Source of the DNA: Bremia lactucae
Taxonomy: Eukaryota; Oomycota; Peronosporomycetes; Peronosporales; Peronosporaceae
DNA: 10,203 nt
Direction: 5' to 3'
Assembly: GCF_004359215.1 (NCBI RefSeq)
Contig: NC_090616.1
Location: 1,938,097 to 1,948,299 of the forward strand
This document shows positions 1-6,666 of the stretch, in pieces. The notes under the pieces are model-generated. The model was not told where the DNA came from and did not search any database. It saw only the letters and a list, made by a program, of their open reading frames with translations. A program made the position numbers and the translations under genes. Within the stretch, counting starts at the first letter, position 1. Every line of letters begins with the position of its first letter.

Positions 1-1
1 G

Positions 2-257
2 CACGGTGATCATGAACATTCCCGTCGTCGTGACTTCATGTCGACGGTGAATAATGCCTGTCATGAATAGTTGCAAAGTCGTGCACAAGTTGCGGTCGAT
101 CAAATTGTCGAATGAGCGGACGCATATGTCCCTTCGAGACGAGCTGGTGACAGCTCGTCAAGAGATTTCATCCTTGAATGATGAAGTGAAACGTCTGCAT
201 CGTGAGAATCAGTCTGTATCCCGTAATTATCAATCTTTAGCGGATGCGTTGGACCAT
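2..257 (+). pseudogene. Coiled-coil (Gag-like) protein relic
   Basis: Reading the plus strand in frame 2 gives segments such as HSRRRDFMSTVNNACHE and LQSRAQVAVDQIVE, each followed by a stop (68-70 and about 110). A shift to frame 3 near 126-132 continues as a coiled coil. From L at 132 to L at 249 the a/d positions of about six heptads are L, L, A, I, L, V, L, N, V, Y, L, L, a pattern hard to get by chance. Coiled coils like this occur in N-terminal Gag regions of oomycete Gypsy elements, so a Gag relic is my best guess. An ATG at 54 opens a 101-codon frame, but its last ~35 codons are antisense to a minus-strand integrase domain and are probably not real. It could also be an unrelated coiled-coil gene fragment entering from the left edge. 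Confidence 0.4.
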
Positions 258-635
258 TCTGGTATAATTCGGACCCGGAAAAAGCCTCGTACTAGTAGCA
301 CGGGCGGAGACGTTCGACGCAAAGCGTATGATGCTTACACATCCTACGAGGCAGCTTGATCGTGTATACATTGCCTTGGCGGTGCAATACACGAAACTGG
401 CACATTTGCTTGCTTGAGCAGTAATTTCTTACTTCCAACATTCATCACTACATGTTTGAATAGGTTATCGTAGACAGTACGACTAGATTGTTAAGTTGAA
501 ATGAAGGAACGCCTGCTTTTCCAATGTTTTCAGCTTTCTGTTTCTGTTGGTCGACCGCATCATTGATATAATCCAGTGTGAAACAGACTACTGCTACACG
601 AGCCAGCAGGAATTGTCCTGCTGACTCGGTTTCGT
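222..635 (-). pseudogene. Integrase C-terminal (GPY/F-like) domain relic
   Basis: One minus-strand frame is open from about 635 to 435 (ESAGQFLLARVAVV, then INDAVDQQKQKAENIGKAG, then LNNLVVLST), matching the segment between integrase core and C-terminal domain. After a run of stops near 430 it resumes as FRVLHRQGNVYTIKLPRR and HTLCVERLRPCY, the typical end of the small-barrel GPY/F-like domain (family form: FRVL..GN.YT..LP......F.V.RLRPY). The Tyr/Gln after RLRP is lost to a TAG. In the family this domain binds DNA and helps target integration. No chromodomain is recognisable further on. It is non-functional here. Confidence 0.7.
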
Positions 636-646
636 TTTTGCTTCAG

Positions 647-834
647 TGCGCACTGCGGAGAATTCATTCTCCTCTTAAGTAAAAGCATCCTTATACTCAC
701 TAATGTTATTGTTGTCGTTGCTGAGTATATATTCAGCATCTGCGCACTGCGAAGAATTTATTCTCCTCTTAAGTGAGATCATCCTTACACTCACTAATTT
801 TATTGTTGTCGTTGCTGAGTATATATTCAGCATC
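647..834. repeat. 94-bp tandem duplication (two copies)
   Basis: Copy 1 is 647-740 and copy 2 is 741-834, directly adjacent. I count 7 differences in 94 positions (about 93% identity) and no indels. Each copy ends in a hairpin-capable TGCTGA...TCAGCA, and copy 1 carries a near-palindrome at 657-672. It lies in the poorly conserved spacer between integrase core and C-terminus of the minus-strand element. The plus-strand hydrophobic frame across it is low-complexity translation, not a gene. Confidence 0.9.
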
Positions 835-949
835 GTATTATCAACAGCAATAGCATTATCGCTATTGCTGAGTTTGTTGTCTTCAATGTTGTTGTATTAA
901 CATTGGTACCTATGCCTTGACTGTTATGTCAATGCATGATGATCAAGAG

Positions 950-1555
950 CTAAACTGTTCTTTGCTCCAGCGTTCACCCACCCCTTGTACTAGAGTCATT
1001 CTCAAGCAAGGTGGGCATACGTGGATGGCTTAAGCCCTTCAAAATTAACGGTGTATGCTTGATTGATGCATGCACTAAATTTTCGATGGCAAATTCTGCC
1101 ACAAGTAATAACTCGCTCCAACTCGTAAACGGGTGGACGTATTTGCTAAGTATTTCTTCGAGGATACGATATGCACGTTCTGTCTAACCATCTGTTCCCG
1201 GATGGTCAGAAGAAGACATTTTCAAATGGTTCCGAAATATTTTCACAGTTCTAAATTATTTACACACACATTGTTAAAGCTCCGCTGTGAACCGGGGGTC
1301 TCGATCTGAGACCAGTAACTCATGAAGTCGAAATATCGTGTCGATAAAGACACGAGCACCGCCTTCGGCTGTCATCGAATCCGGGACTGCAGCAAGATGT
1401 ATCATCTTGTGATCGTCTTCGAGAAATCCGAAGACGAAGTCCATTGATCCTGACTGCAAACACTCTGCTGGAACAGGCAGAGGTTGTAACGGTGAACGGG
1501 TTGAGCACTGACCTACACCCATTGACATACCTCGCACGGTTGTACTTACGGACAA
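950..1555 (-). pseudogene. Integrase catalytic core (DDE) relic
   Basis: From 1555 down to 1274 one open minus-strand frame reads RSPLQPLPVPAECLQS, SMDFVFGFLEDDHK, MIHLAAVPDSMTAEG, ARVFIDTIFRLH, ELLVSDRDPRFTAEL. The first Asp (SMDF) and second Asp (SDRDPRF) of the DDE triad are present. About 15 residues are missing between DDHK and MIHLAA, where the family has a conserved strand. After frameshifts it continues as SSDHPGTDG-stop-TERAYRILEE, so the third acidic residue (E of TER) survives but the preceding Gln codon is now TAG (1184-1186). It goes on through HPFTSWSELLLVAEFAIEN and SHPRMPTLLENDSS. The family enzyme inserts the cDNA into the host genome; this copy cannot. Confidence 0.85.
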
Positions 1556-1566
1556 ATTAATACTGG

Positions 1567-1877
1567 TGTTGCGAGTAGAAATCGCGGCTTATCGTGAGAT
1601 AAGTATTCTCACGTTCAGAATGCCCACTTGTTGGTGCATCGTGGCACTCATACATGATGCGTAAAAGTAAATCATTATGGGGATGATGATACGAGGTATG
1701 TCGCTAGCAAAGGATGTGTAATGCAGTAAACCATCGCGTGTTGTTTATCGATGTGTTGAAGATCGAGACAATTGCGACAATCCTGTTAAGGCTTGCTGTG
1801 ATGGATGCTTAGGGTGATCCACCAAACCTCCAAGAGCCTTATCTTCTTGATAGACTCTTTTTAACATCGGCAAGTAA
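1567..1877 (-). pseudogene. RNase H-integrase connection and integrase HHCC zinc finger relic
   Basis: The minus strand reads YLPMLKRVYQEDKALGG, DHPKHPSQQALTGLSQL, stop, TTRDGLLHYTSFASDIPRI in one frame, the usual bridge between RNase H and integrase. A frameshift near 1660 leads to IMYECHDAPTSGHSERENTY, LTISRDFYSQHQY, stop, FVRKY. The two His of the HHCC zinc site (ECHD and SGH) are recognisable; the Cys pair that should follow is not readable before the core begins. In the family this domain helps multimerise integrase and hold the cDNA ends. The frameshift and two stops make it non-functional. Confidence 0.75.
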
Positions 1878-1904
1878 TGTTGACGACGGAACAGTTATTG
1901 TTGC

Positions 1905-2283
1905 AACTGTGGGCTTATGCTCACGGTAGATTGTTGCAACAGTGAGCTTATTCTCACTATTGATGTGCGCAGTCGGCTCAAAATCGGGCCGACGCGAAAG
2001 GGCATCAGCGACGACAATAAGTCGTCCTGGTATGTATTACACGGACAAATTATACACCGCGAAGATAGAAAGCCATCTAGCCGTTCTGTGCGAGATGTGT
2101 GGACTCGTTACGACCGTGGGTGAAGACGCATGTTTCTTGTAAGCGATGAAAGGTGTATTTCCTAAGAGATAGACACCAAACTTACCCAGTGAATATTTCA
2201 TGGCAAGGCGTTCCTTGAGATGCACTTGATAATTGCGCTCAACTGGTTGACACTTTTCTTTACCAAACAAAAATATGTACTGT
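1905..2283 (-). pseudogene. RNase H domain relic
   Basis: A minus-strand frame open from 2270 to 2037 reads KEKCQPVERNYQVHLKERLA, MKYSLGKFGVYLLGNTPFI, AYKKHASSPTVVTSPHISH, RTARWLSIFAVYNLSV. This matches the Gypsy RNase H signature (family: EK.L.P.E.NY.VH.KELLA, YTDHASL, ARW...F..YNF). The TDH of the family reads KKH here, so a conserved Asp is lost. After one stop it continues YIPGRLIVVADALSRRPDFE, the strongly conserved ADALSR tail of this domain. Upstream it joins the RT thumb with about 60 residues missing, an internal deletion near 2280. The domain would degrade the RNA template during reverse transcription. Confidence 0.82.
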
Positions 2284-3230
2284 CATTTCGGCATAATCAC
2301 GGAAGTGCTTATGAAAGTATGCCGCTAAGCCATGAACTTTTGAGGTCCTTTTACGTCGACTATCACGGGCCAGTCGGAGATCGCCTTTATCATTTCAGGA
2401 TCAGGGCCACAACGTGTTTACTAACGATGCATCCAAGAAGTGGTAGGTTTTGCACCTGAAGAACACCGGATACATAGTTCACTATTCGCTTGCAGCGAAT
2501 ACACACTGCAAATCTACTTTAGATTTGCATACAACTTATGCTTACGCATTAGTGTAAGAACCTTTCGGATGTGGGTACAATCTACTTCAACGTCCCATTC
2601 CCGTTTATGGCTCTGCTATAAACGAAGGCGGCATGAAAACAACTCGGTGCGAAAACCCGCACTGAACTCAATATATTGGCTACACATTTGTTTAATGTTG
2701 GAGGGGCATTTCTAAGCCCCTTTTGCATAAGTAGCCACTCCCATAACATTCCGTCAGGGCAGTAAGCATTGGTTGCTTACTGCTCTGAACGAAATATCTT
2801 TTTCACTCATGAGCATCTGATAGAATCCATCCATCAGATCCATGACGAAAAGATGGTACTCTTCGACATACCGTTAATGTTTACGTCTTTTTGTGGTATC
2901 GGCATCTGGATCGAAACCGTTGCAGCGTTCAATCTATTGAACGCGTACACGATCCGCCACCCTCCTGTTATTTTACGCACACAGAAGGTCGGAGAGCTAT
3001 GTGGGAAGATTGATAGCCTCAAATGGCCCGCTACTAAGCGATTAACAAAGAACGTGTCGGTATTTAATACTTGTTTTTTTGAGGTACTGTACACTGCTTC
3101 ATGACACAGAATTTCGAACCTGGATTCAGGTCGAAATCGAGTCGACTGTCTTTAACCTTAGGCAACTCGCATGGTACCGAATCAGGAAAAACATTCTTGG
3201 GTTCGATCAAACCCTTATAAAAAGGACTTG
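2284..3230 (-). pseudogene. Reverse transcriptase relic
   Basis: Minus-strand pieces in order: NVFPDSVPCELPKVKDSRLD and LNPGSKFCVMKQCTVPQ (pre-RT and fingers start, 3120-3230); NRLVAGHLR and PHSSPTFCVRKITGGWRIVY with AFNRLNAATV (3094-2900); PIPQKDVNINGMSKSTIFS; PDGMLWEWLLMQKGLRNAP (about 2700-2760); KLYANLK and CVFAASE (about 2490-2530); SDWPVIVDVKGPQKF (about 2345). These match fingers, palm and thumb of Gypsy RT. The catalytic [YF].DD box expected near 2625 cannot be read, so the enzyme is dead. Several frameshifts coincide with short perfect inverted repeats. Confidence 0.8.
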
Positions 3231-4291
3231 TCTTTAATGACTCTTAGGGTTGAGACGTAAAACGTTCAATCTTAGTCTTCTCATCGAGGACGCTTCGTCC
3301 ATCGATAAGCTGCTGAGAACCCGTTCGCTCTCAGGAATTCCTATTGCCGACGAATATTGGGCACGTACTTGTCATGTGCAACAAGTACGCAGATCTACTT
3401 GAATTTGCCATTTCGCAGATCACGCTAAAACCGTTCCGGTTCTAGCGTTGGCAATTGAGTATTCTCCGAAGTTTATTTCGGAGGCGCTATCAGATCAAGT
3501 GTATAAGCGCCTACACTTGATCCGTTATTTTCTGAGACATTCAATGTTTCAGATTCCTCTTTGGAACTTAATTTCAAAGGTACCTGGGAACCTTTGACCA
3601 CATGATTCTGGGGACCTATGCTCGCAGTTTCTTGGAGGCTTATTCCTCAAGTTATATTTGGGAAGAATCCTTCCCCGAGCTGTGGTTGCGCAACCACAGC
3701 GAATCCTCTTAGATCGATTCTCCAGTCGATATAGGATTTTTGCACTGTCTCTTATAGGCAGGTGTTTAAATTCTCTTGGATGTTGCTTTCGAAGCAAGCA
3801 TCCTTCTATCGTATCACTTAACTTATCTGATGGGTCGAACTTCGACGCTGCCTGTGCTTGTGCACAGCCATCGGAATCTTACTTTACAGTGGGATGGGTC
3901 GTCACATAGAGGTATTGTACAGTCGTGCTAACGAACGTACCACAAGTAAGGTGATCGCACTCACTCGTAGGACATCCACACGCTTATGGTAGGTCCAAGA
4001 CGTTCATCAGATGGCTATCTGATAAACGAAAGACAGGCATCGTCACGTCGTCACGGCTTAATACTGCCAATTGAATGCATGGCTCGTACTCTCCGCGTCA
4101 TGGCAATCCAGGAATGACATCAAATTTGTCATCGAGATTCAGTGTGATGTAATCTTAGTCGTATTGAGTACCGTTTAACGTGTATTGGATACCAACTATA
4201 CGTTTCTTTACTTTTACAGAGGCGCATCTTGCTAGACGCACTGTCATCCTCGTTAGAGGTAAATCGCGCTCATCAAATTTGAGCCTGCGAT
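2483..4291. repeat. Dense chain of short perfect inverted repeats
   Basis: At least 20 stem-loop-capable inverted repeats lie close together here. The strongest are: 2483-2490/2494-2501 (8 bp), 2507-2516/2520-2529 (10), 2602-2608/2618-2624 (7), 2754-2767/2775-2788 (13 of 14), 2815-2821/2833-2839 (7), 2925-2933/2936-2944 (9), 3364-3372/3381-3389 (9), 3464-3470/3477-3483 (7), 3493-3503/3512-3522 (11), 3531-3541/3543-3553 (10 plus a wobble), 3574-3581/3590-3597 (8), 3679-3700 (22-nt perfect palindrome), 3778-3788/3792-3803 (11 with one bulge), 4001-4012/4017-4028 (11 of 12) and 4263-4272/4280-4291 (10 with a 2-nt bulge). Some arms fall in conserved codons and may be partly coincidental. Confidence 0.85.
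3240..4015 (-). pseudogene. Protease-RT linker of the decayed Gypsy pol
   Basis: This stretch carries weakly conserved Pol linker. Minus-strand fragments that fit the family are HLMNVLDLP then ACGCPTSECDHLTCGT (about 3935-4015), SSVGAYTLDLIAPPK (about 3480-3520), TLEPERF-stop-RDLRNGKFK (about 3400-3450), and DGRSVLDEKTKIERF with SLKTSPFYKG leading into RT (about 3210-3310). Between 3550 and 3930 I recognise nothing firm, although one minus-strand frame is open from 3797 to 3549. Stops and frame changes throughout show decay. The region is unusually rich in perfect inverted repeats. Confidence 0.55.
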
Positions 4292-4345
4292 CTTCTATCG
4301 ATTGGCGTCAAATGAAAATGTTCCACGTTTCATACCAATAGTTAT
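4060..4345 (-). pseudogene. Aspartic protease relic, 5'-truncated
   Basis: The minus strand reads NIFI-stop-RQSIEDRRLKF, DERDLPLTRMTVRLARCASV, KVKKRIVGIQYTLNGTQYD, stop, DYITLNLDDKFDVIPGLP. This fits the Gypsy protease from just after the active-site DSGAS loop (family: GASNNF..RQS) through the flap to the hydrophobic [YF]DVI.G.P box. The catalytic Asp should lie just upstream on the minus strand, but homology stops at about 4345 in an AT-rich tract. The copy was therefore broken exactly inside the active-site region, or the rest has decayed. In the family the enzyme cuts the Gag-Pol polyprotein. Confidence 0.7.
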
Positions 4346-5129
4346 TTATTAAAAAAAAATCTAATAATATTATTCTTTAGAAAATATTATTGCAGTAGAA
4401 ACCCTCTGTTTTGATAGGGTCAGGGCCAGCCTTGTCTGCTCAAAAGAGAAAGTATTTTTAATGCGAGAGGGTTAAGCATTTTGGCCAAAAATTTTAATCA
4501 ATGCATCGACCAATAGAAAAGCCGCATCGAGTAGGGAGGGATTGCATCACGTAAGATAGAGGGAACAACAACTGTAATTCTTAAATGATACATTCTGCTT
4601 TTCCCGTGACTTCTCGTCAGCCAAAACCAGATGCAAAAACATTTTTTATAACCATTATAAACTTACGACACCGCGCAAAAATATGCTTCGCTGTGATGGG
4701 GGTATTATGAAAGGATTATCGCGTCAAACGTATTTCTCACGCAATTTGTAAGCATTGCCGTTAAAAATCCATCAAATCTCAAGCCAACATTGTCAAATGG
4801 GTGGAAGACGCACAATCTGAAGGTTACACAAAAAACAATTCTAATCATTCTAAAAAAATGGTGCAAAGCTGCTGTATTTAGATACCGCGTCAGACAATAA
4901 CCACTGTCGTAAAATCCCATCGCGAACTAGATTACCCTTGCCCTGACGATGCACTGCTCTTTTAGTTCAAAGCAACGGAAGAGCACATAAGTATCTCTGG
5001 TAAGACCTAAGAACAACTCCGCATTTTCAAACCCTTTGTTGCTAACTGAGGCTTTCATGTGCAGGTGACCTGATCAAAATCAAGGTTACTAAAAAAGTTT
5101 AGAACTTTACGCTGTAGAGGAATTTCCGC
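4346..5129. other. AT-rich gene-poor stretch; possible hAT/BED DNA-transposon relic
   Basis: No convincing gene is seen. There is an A9 run at 4351-4359 and a 9-bp inverted repeat at 4363-4371/4383-4391. CAGGGCCAG (4421-4429) and CTTGCCCTG (4937-4945) face each other as 8-of-9 inverted ends, resembling hAT-type termini (CAGGG...). Between them a plus-strand frame from about 4696 reads KDYRVKRISHAICKHCR, stop, KSIKSQANIVKWVEDAQSEG, like a decayed BED zinc finger with C-x2-C but without the His/Cys pair. No matching 8-bp target duplication flanks the ends, which weakens the idea. The remainder, 4946-5129, shows nothing recognisable. Confidence 0.28.
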
Positions 5130-5348
5130 TGTAACAGGGTGTATCGTTACATGAAATTAACACTTAAAGGTTGATAATCAATATATTATCTAAAAGGTAG
5201 ATAATATTTGGAGGATATTACTTTATATAGTAATATTCAGAATTCTTATCCATAAATAGGTATAGACCATTATACCTATTTATTCCGCAGGCTAATCAGC
5301 TGTAGGAGTAATTAAAGAGAGCTACAGATAAGATAGAGATAAGAATTC
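5130..5348. repeat. Chain of nested stem-loops in LTR A U3
   Basis: Successive inverted repeats: 5130-5135/5146-5151 (6 bp), 5183-5191/5199-5207 (9 bp, 7-nt loop), 5215-5222/5229-5236 (8 bp), then an outer pair 5240-5250/5338-5348 (11 bp, perfect) enclosing 5252-5264/5271-5283 (13 bp, perfect, 6-nt loop) and 5300-5305/5322-5327 (6 bp). The outer pair with two inner hairpins could fold as a three-way junction. Confidence 0.85.
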
Positions 5349-5436
5349 ATTTACATGTTTAGTATATTAGATTATAATTTAGTTAGCATTTACAAAGATA
5401 GAACAAGAGAAACTTAATTATATTTAATACAGTTTT

Positions 5437-5443
5437 TCATTTT
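5437..5443 (+). promoter_or_regulatory. Possible oomycete-type initiator in LTR A
   Basis: TCATTTT fits the oomycete initiator core YCAYTYY. It lies 195 bp upstream of the gag start, followed by a pyrimidine-rich run (CCCTTTTT), and would place the R/U5 part of the LTR at about 150 nt. The motif is short and can occur by chance. Confidence 0.25.
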
Positions 5444-5589
5444 ACCCTTTTTAAGCTAGTTACCTTAAAGAGAAGTCTTCCTCTGCACGTACTAGTGTAC
5501 GTGAAATAACGTAGGGCACCACTCGCAACTAAAGCAGTGCGAAGTGGACTTTTACTGAAGCAGTACAAGTCGTCGTGCCCCGTTACACC

Positions 5590-5600
5590 TGGTAGCACTT
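5590..5600 (+). other. Primer-binding site of element A
   Basis: TGGTAGCACTT starts two bases after the LTR end. TGG is the complement of the CCA tail of the tRNA that primes minus-strand DNA synthesis. The first eight bases fit a tRNA ending in TGCTACCA, as in several eukaryotic initiator-Met tRNAs; the oomycete tRNA itself was not checked. The same 11 bases recur at 6893-6903 behind the other LTR. Confidence 0.6.
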
Positions 5601-5637
5601 TGTAGTCCGTCCAAAGATCACATTTCCCACATCTAAT

Positions 5638-6171
5638 ATGGACATGTTAGATGATATTTGGAATACGCATCACGTTTCCCCTGAAAGCTACTCCTTTCTA
5701 AGTGATATAGAAAAGAGTGCGGTCGAACGAATGAATTCGACCCTAGGAAACGATGCAATCTTGGCATTGCTGTCCATTTTGGACAGTGATGCCCTCCATT
5801 TAACCATCGCCAAGTTCATACAACATGAACTTGACGAGATGAAGGAAAAAGTAGCCTTGCTGAATCAGCAAGGCTCTCAACAGGCAGAACTGTTGAGGTT
5901 ACAACAGGTACAGATCCCTGTATCTGGGATGACACAAACGCGTCGTCCCGAAACTTTAAAGATTGACATCTCTAAGTATAGGGGAGTCGAAAAGGACTCC
6001 CTCTTGAGATGGCTTGTCGAGTTGGACGATGCCATAAGGGCACGTCACATCATCGACGAGCAAATTCAAGTCGCATTCGCTCAATCAAATCTGGCAGGTC
6101 GTGCCAAAACTTGGGCATTGGGCCTTAAGTTGCGCGACCCATACGTCTTTGGGTCGCTAGAGGCTTTTAAA
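5638..6171 (+). CDS. Gag polyprotein N-terminal part, element A (cut by assembly gap)
   Basis: The ATG at 5638, 38 bases past the primer-binding site, opens a frame that stays open for 178 codons up to the run of N. Residues 1-85 are acidic and helical, with a short coil (HELDEMKEKVALLNQQ and following AELLRLQQVQ). From about residue 102 the sequence is a typical oomycete Gypsy Gag: RRPETLKIDISKYRG, DSLLRWLVELDDAIRARH, IQVAFAQSNLAGRAKTWALG, LKLRDPYVFGSLEAFK. This is the start of the retrotransposon Gag capsid-like domain, which packages element RNA in virus-like particles. No stop or frameshift is seen, so this is the only plausibly intact coding sequence in the window. The rest of Gag and all Pol would lie in the gap. 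A second in-frame ATG three codons in could also serve as start. Confidence 0.9.
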
Positions 6172-6271
6172 NNNNNNNNNNNNNNNNNNNNNNNNNNNNN
6201 NNNNNNNNNNNNNNNNNNNNNNNNNNNNNNNNNNNNNNNNNNNNNNNNNNNNNNNNNNNNNNNNNNNNNNN
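6172..6271. other. Assembly gap (100 N)
   Basis: Exactly 100 N, the usual placeholder for a gap of unknown size. Gag is on the left and integrase C-terminal coding is on the right, in a different frame, so kilobases of element are probably missing or two different elements have been joined. Any frame running through it is meaningless. Confidence 0.98.
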
Positions 6272-6272
6272 G

Positions 6273-6362
6273 ATGCAACGCATAAGCGACGCGCTCCTAC
6301 TTGCCCAGAATCGCGCCCGTCGTGCTACAGACCGCACTAATCAGTCCGAACAGTTCGTGTAA
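6273..6362 (+). pseudogene. Gypsy integrase C-terminal fragment interrupted by an LTR
   Basis: Right after the gap the plus strand reads MQRISDALLLAQNRARRA then TDRTNQSEQFV and stops. This helical, Arg/Gln/Asn-rich stretch fits the Gypsy integrase segment just before the C-terminal barrel, where VGD normally follows. The frame instead ends at a TAA at 6360-6362 that is part of the TGTAAC start of the next LTR, so the coding was most simply cut by insertion of element B at 6357/6358. It may be the pol of element A, but the gap prevents proof. Confidence 0.55.
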
Positions 6363-6666
6363 CGGGCTAAAGTTGCCCTAATGTTACTTAGTCCCCGTTA
6401 AGTACATTTGGTGTACTTAAGGGGATGGTCAATTACTAAATAATAGCAATTAGACCCAACACTCGGGTGTGGTGCACATTTGTGACCAACCCTTGTGGAT
6501 GTGATGCACATGGGTGCATTCACATTAGGAGGGATGACGCCCAGCGTCATCCGTTACGCGAGGTATCTATAAAGATACGCTCGCAATACATATTAAATGA
6601 TATCTATAGAGATAATATTTTTACTGGTAAAAATAGTTTTTTGTATTTAATTCTATTAAATACAAA
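6358..6666. repeat. Back-to-back stem-loops in LTR B U3
   Basis: Inverted repeats in order: 6359-6363/6383-6387 enclosing 6364-6367/6375-6378; 6392-6405/6413-6425 (13 bp, one bulge); 6500-6509/6514-6524 (10 bp, one bulge); 6532-6540/6544-6552 (9 bp, 3-nt loop); 6558-6568/6573-6584 (11 bp, one bulge, 4-nt loop); 6601-6605/6610-6614 (5 bp); 6616-6624/6627-6635 (9 bp, 2-nt loop); 6640-6651/6655-6666 (12 bp, 3-nt loop). From 6532 to 6666 almost every base sits in one of these arms. Confidence 0.9.

Larger units (their letters stand above)
222..4345 (-). mobile_element. Decayed Ty3/Gypsy retrotransposon pol (PR-RT-RH-IN)
   Basis: On the minus strand the Pol domains appear in the Ty3/Gypsy order: protease (from about 4345), linker, reverse transcriptase, RNase H, integrase zinc finger, integrase core, integrase C-terminus (to about 222). 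The order RT-RNase H-integrase separates Gypsy from Copia. All frames are broken by stops and frameshifts, so no protein can be made. The 5' end is cut inside the protease just past the position of the catalytic Asp, and no gag, primer-binding site or LTR is seen for this copy. The other end stops near 222, where a plus-strand coiled-coil relic begins. This is an old, immobile copy. The family resembles oomycete Gypsy Pol proteins by motif recall; the exact family is not established. Confidence 0.85.
5130..5587 (+). mobile_element. 5' LTR of Gypsy element A
   Basis: The 458-bp segment begins TGTAAC and ends GTTACA, a perfect 6-bp terminal inverted repeat of the TG...CA type. It is followed after two bases (CC) by a TGG-starting primer-binding site and then by a gag frame, the canonical order at the 5' end of an LTR retrotransposon. 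Its first half is AT-rich and full of inverted repeats (5130-5348), as expected to be U3; the second half contains an initiator-like TCATTTT (5437-5443). The 3' LTR is not in the window, so the boundaries rest on termini and context, not on an LTR pair. It is not the same family as the LTR at 6358-6890. Confidence 0.8.

Noticed and set aside
703..900. Plus-strand hydrophobic small frame (65 codons, Leu/Ser rich)
   Set aside because: It translates the 94-bp duplication and TTG-rich DNA antisense to the integrase spacer; the membrane-like look comes from base composition.
2220..3104. Three plus-strand frames of 79-111 codons
   Set aside because: All are antisense to RT and RNase H relics identified by motif on the minus strand.
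5638..6285. Gag frame continuing through the N run to 6285
   Set aside because: The N stretch has no sequence; right of it the recognisable coding is in another frame. Only 5638-6171 is supported.
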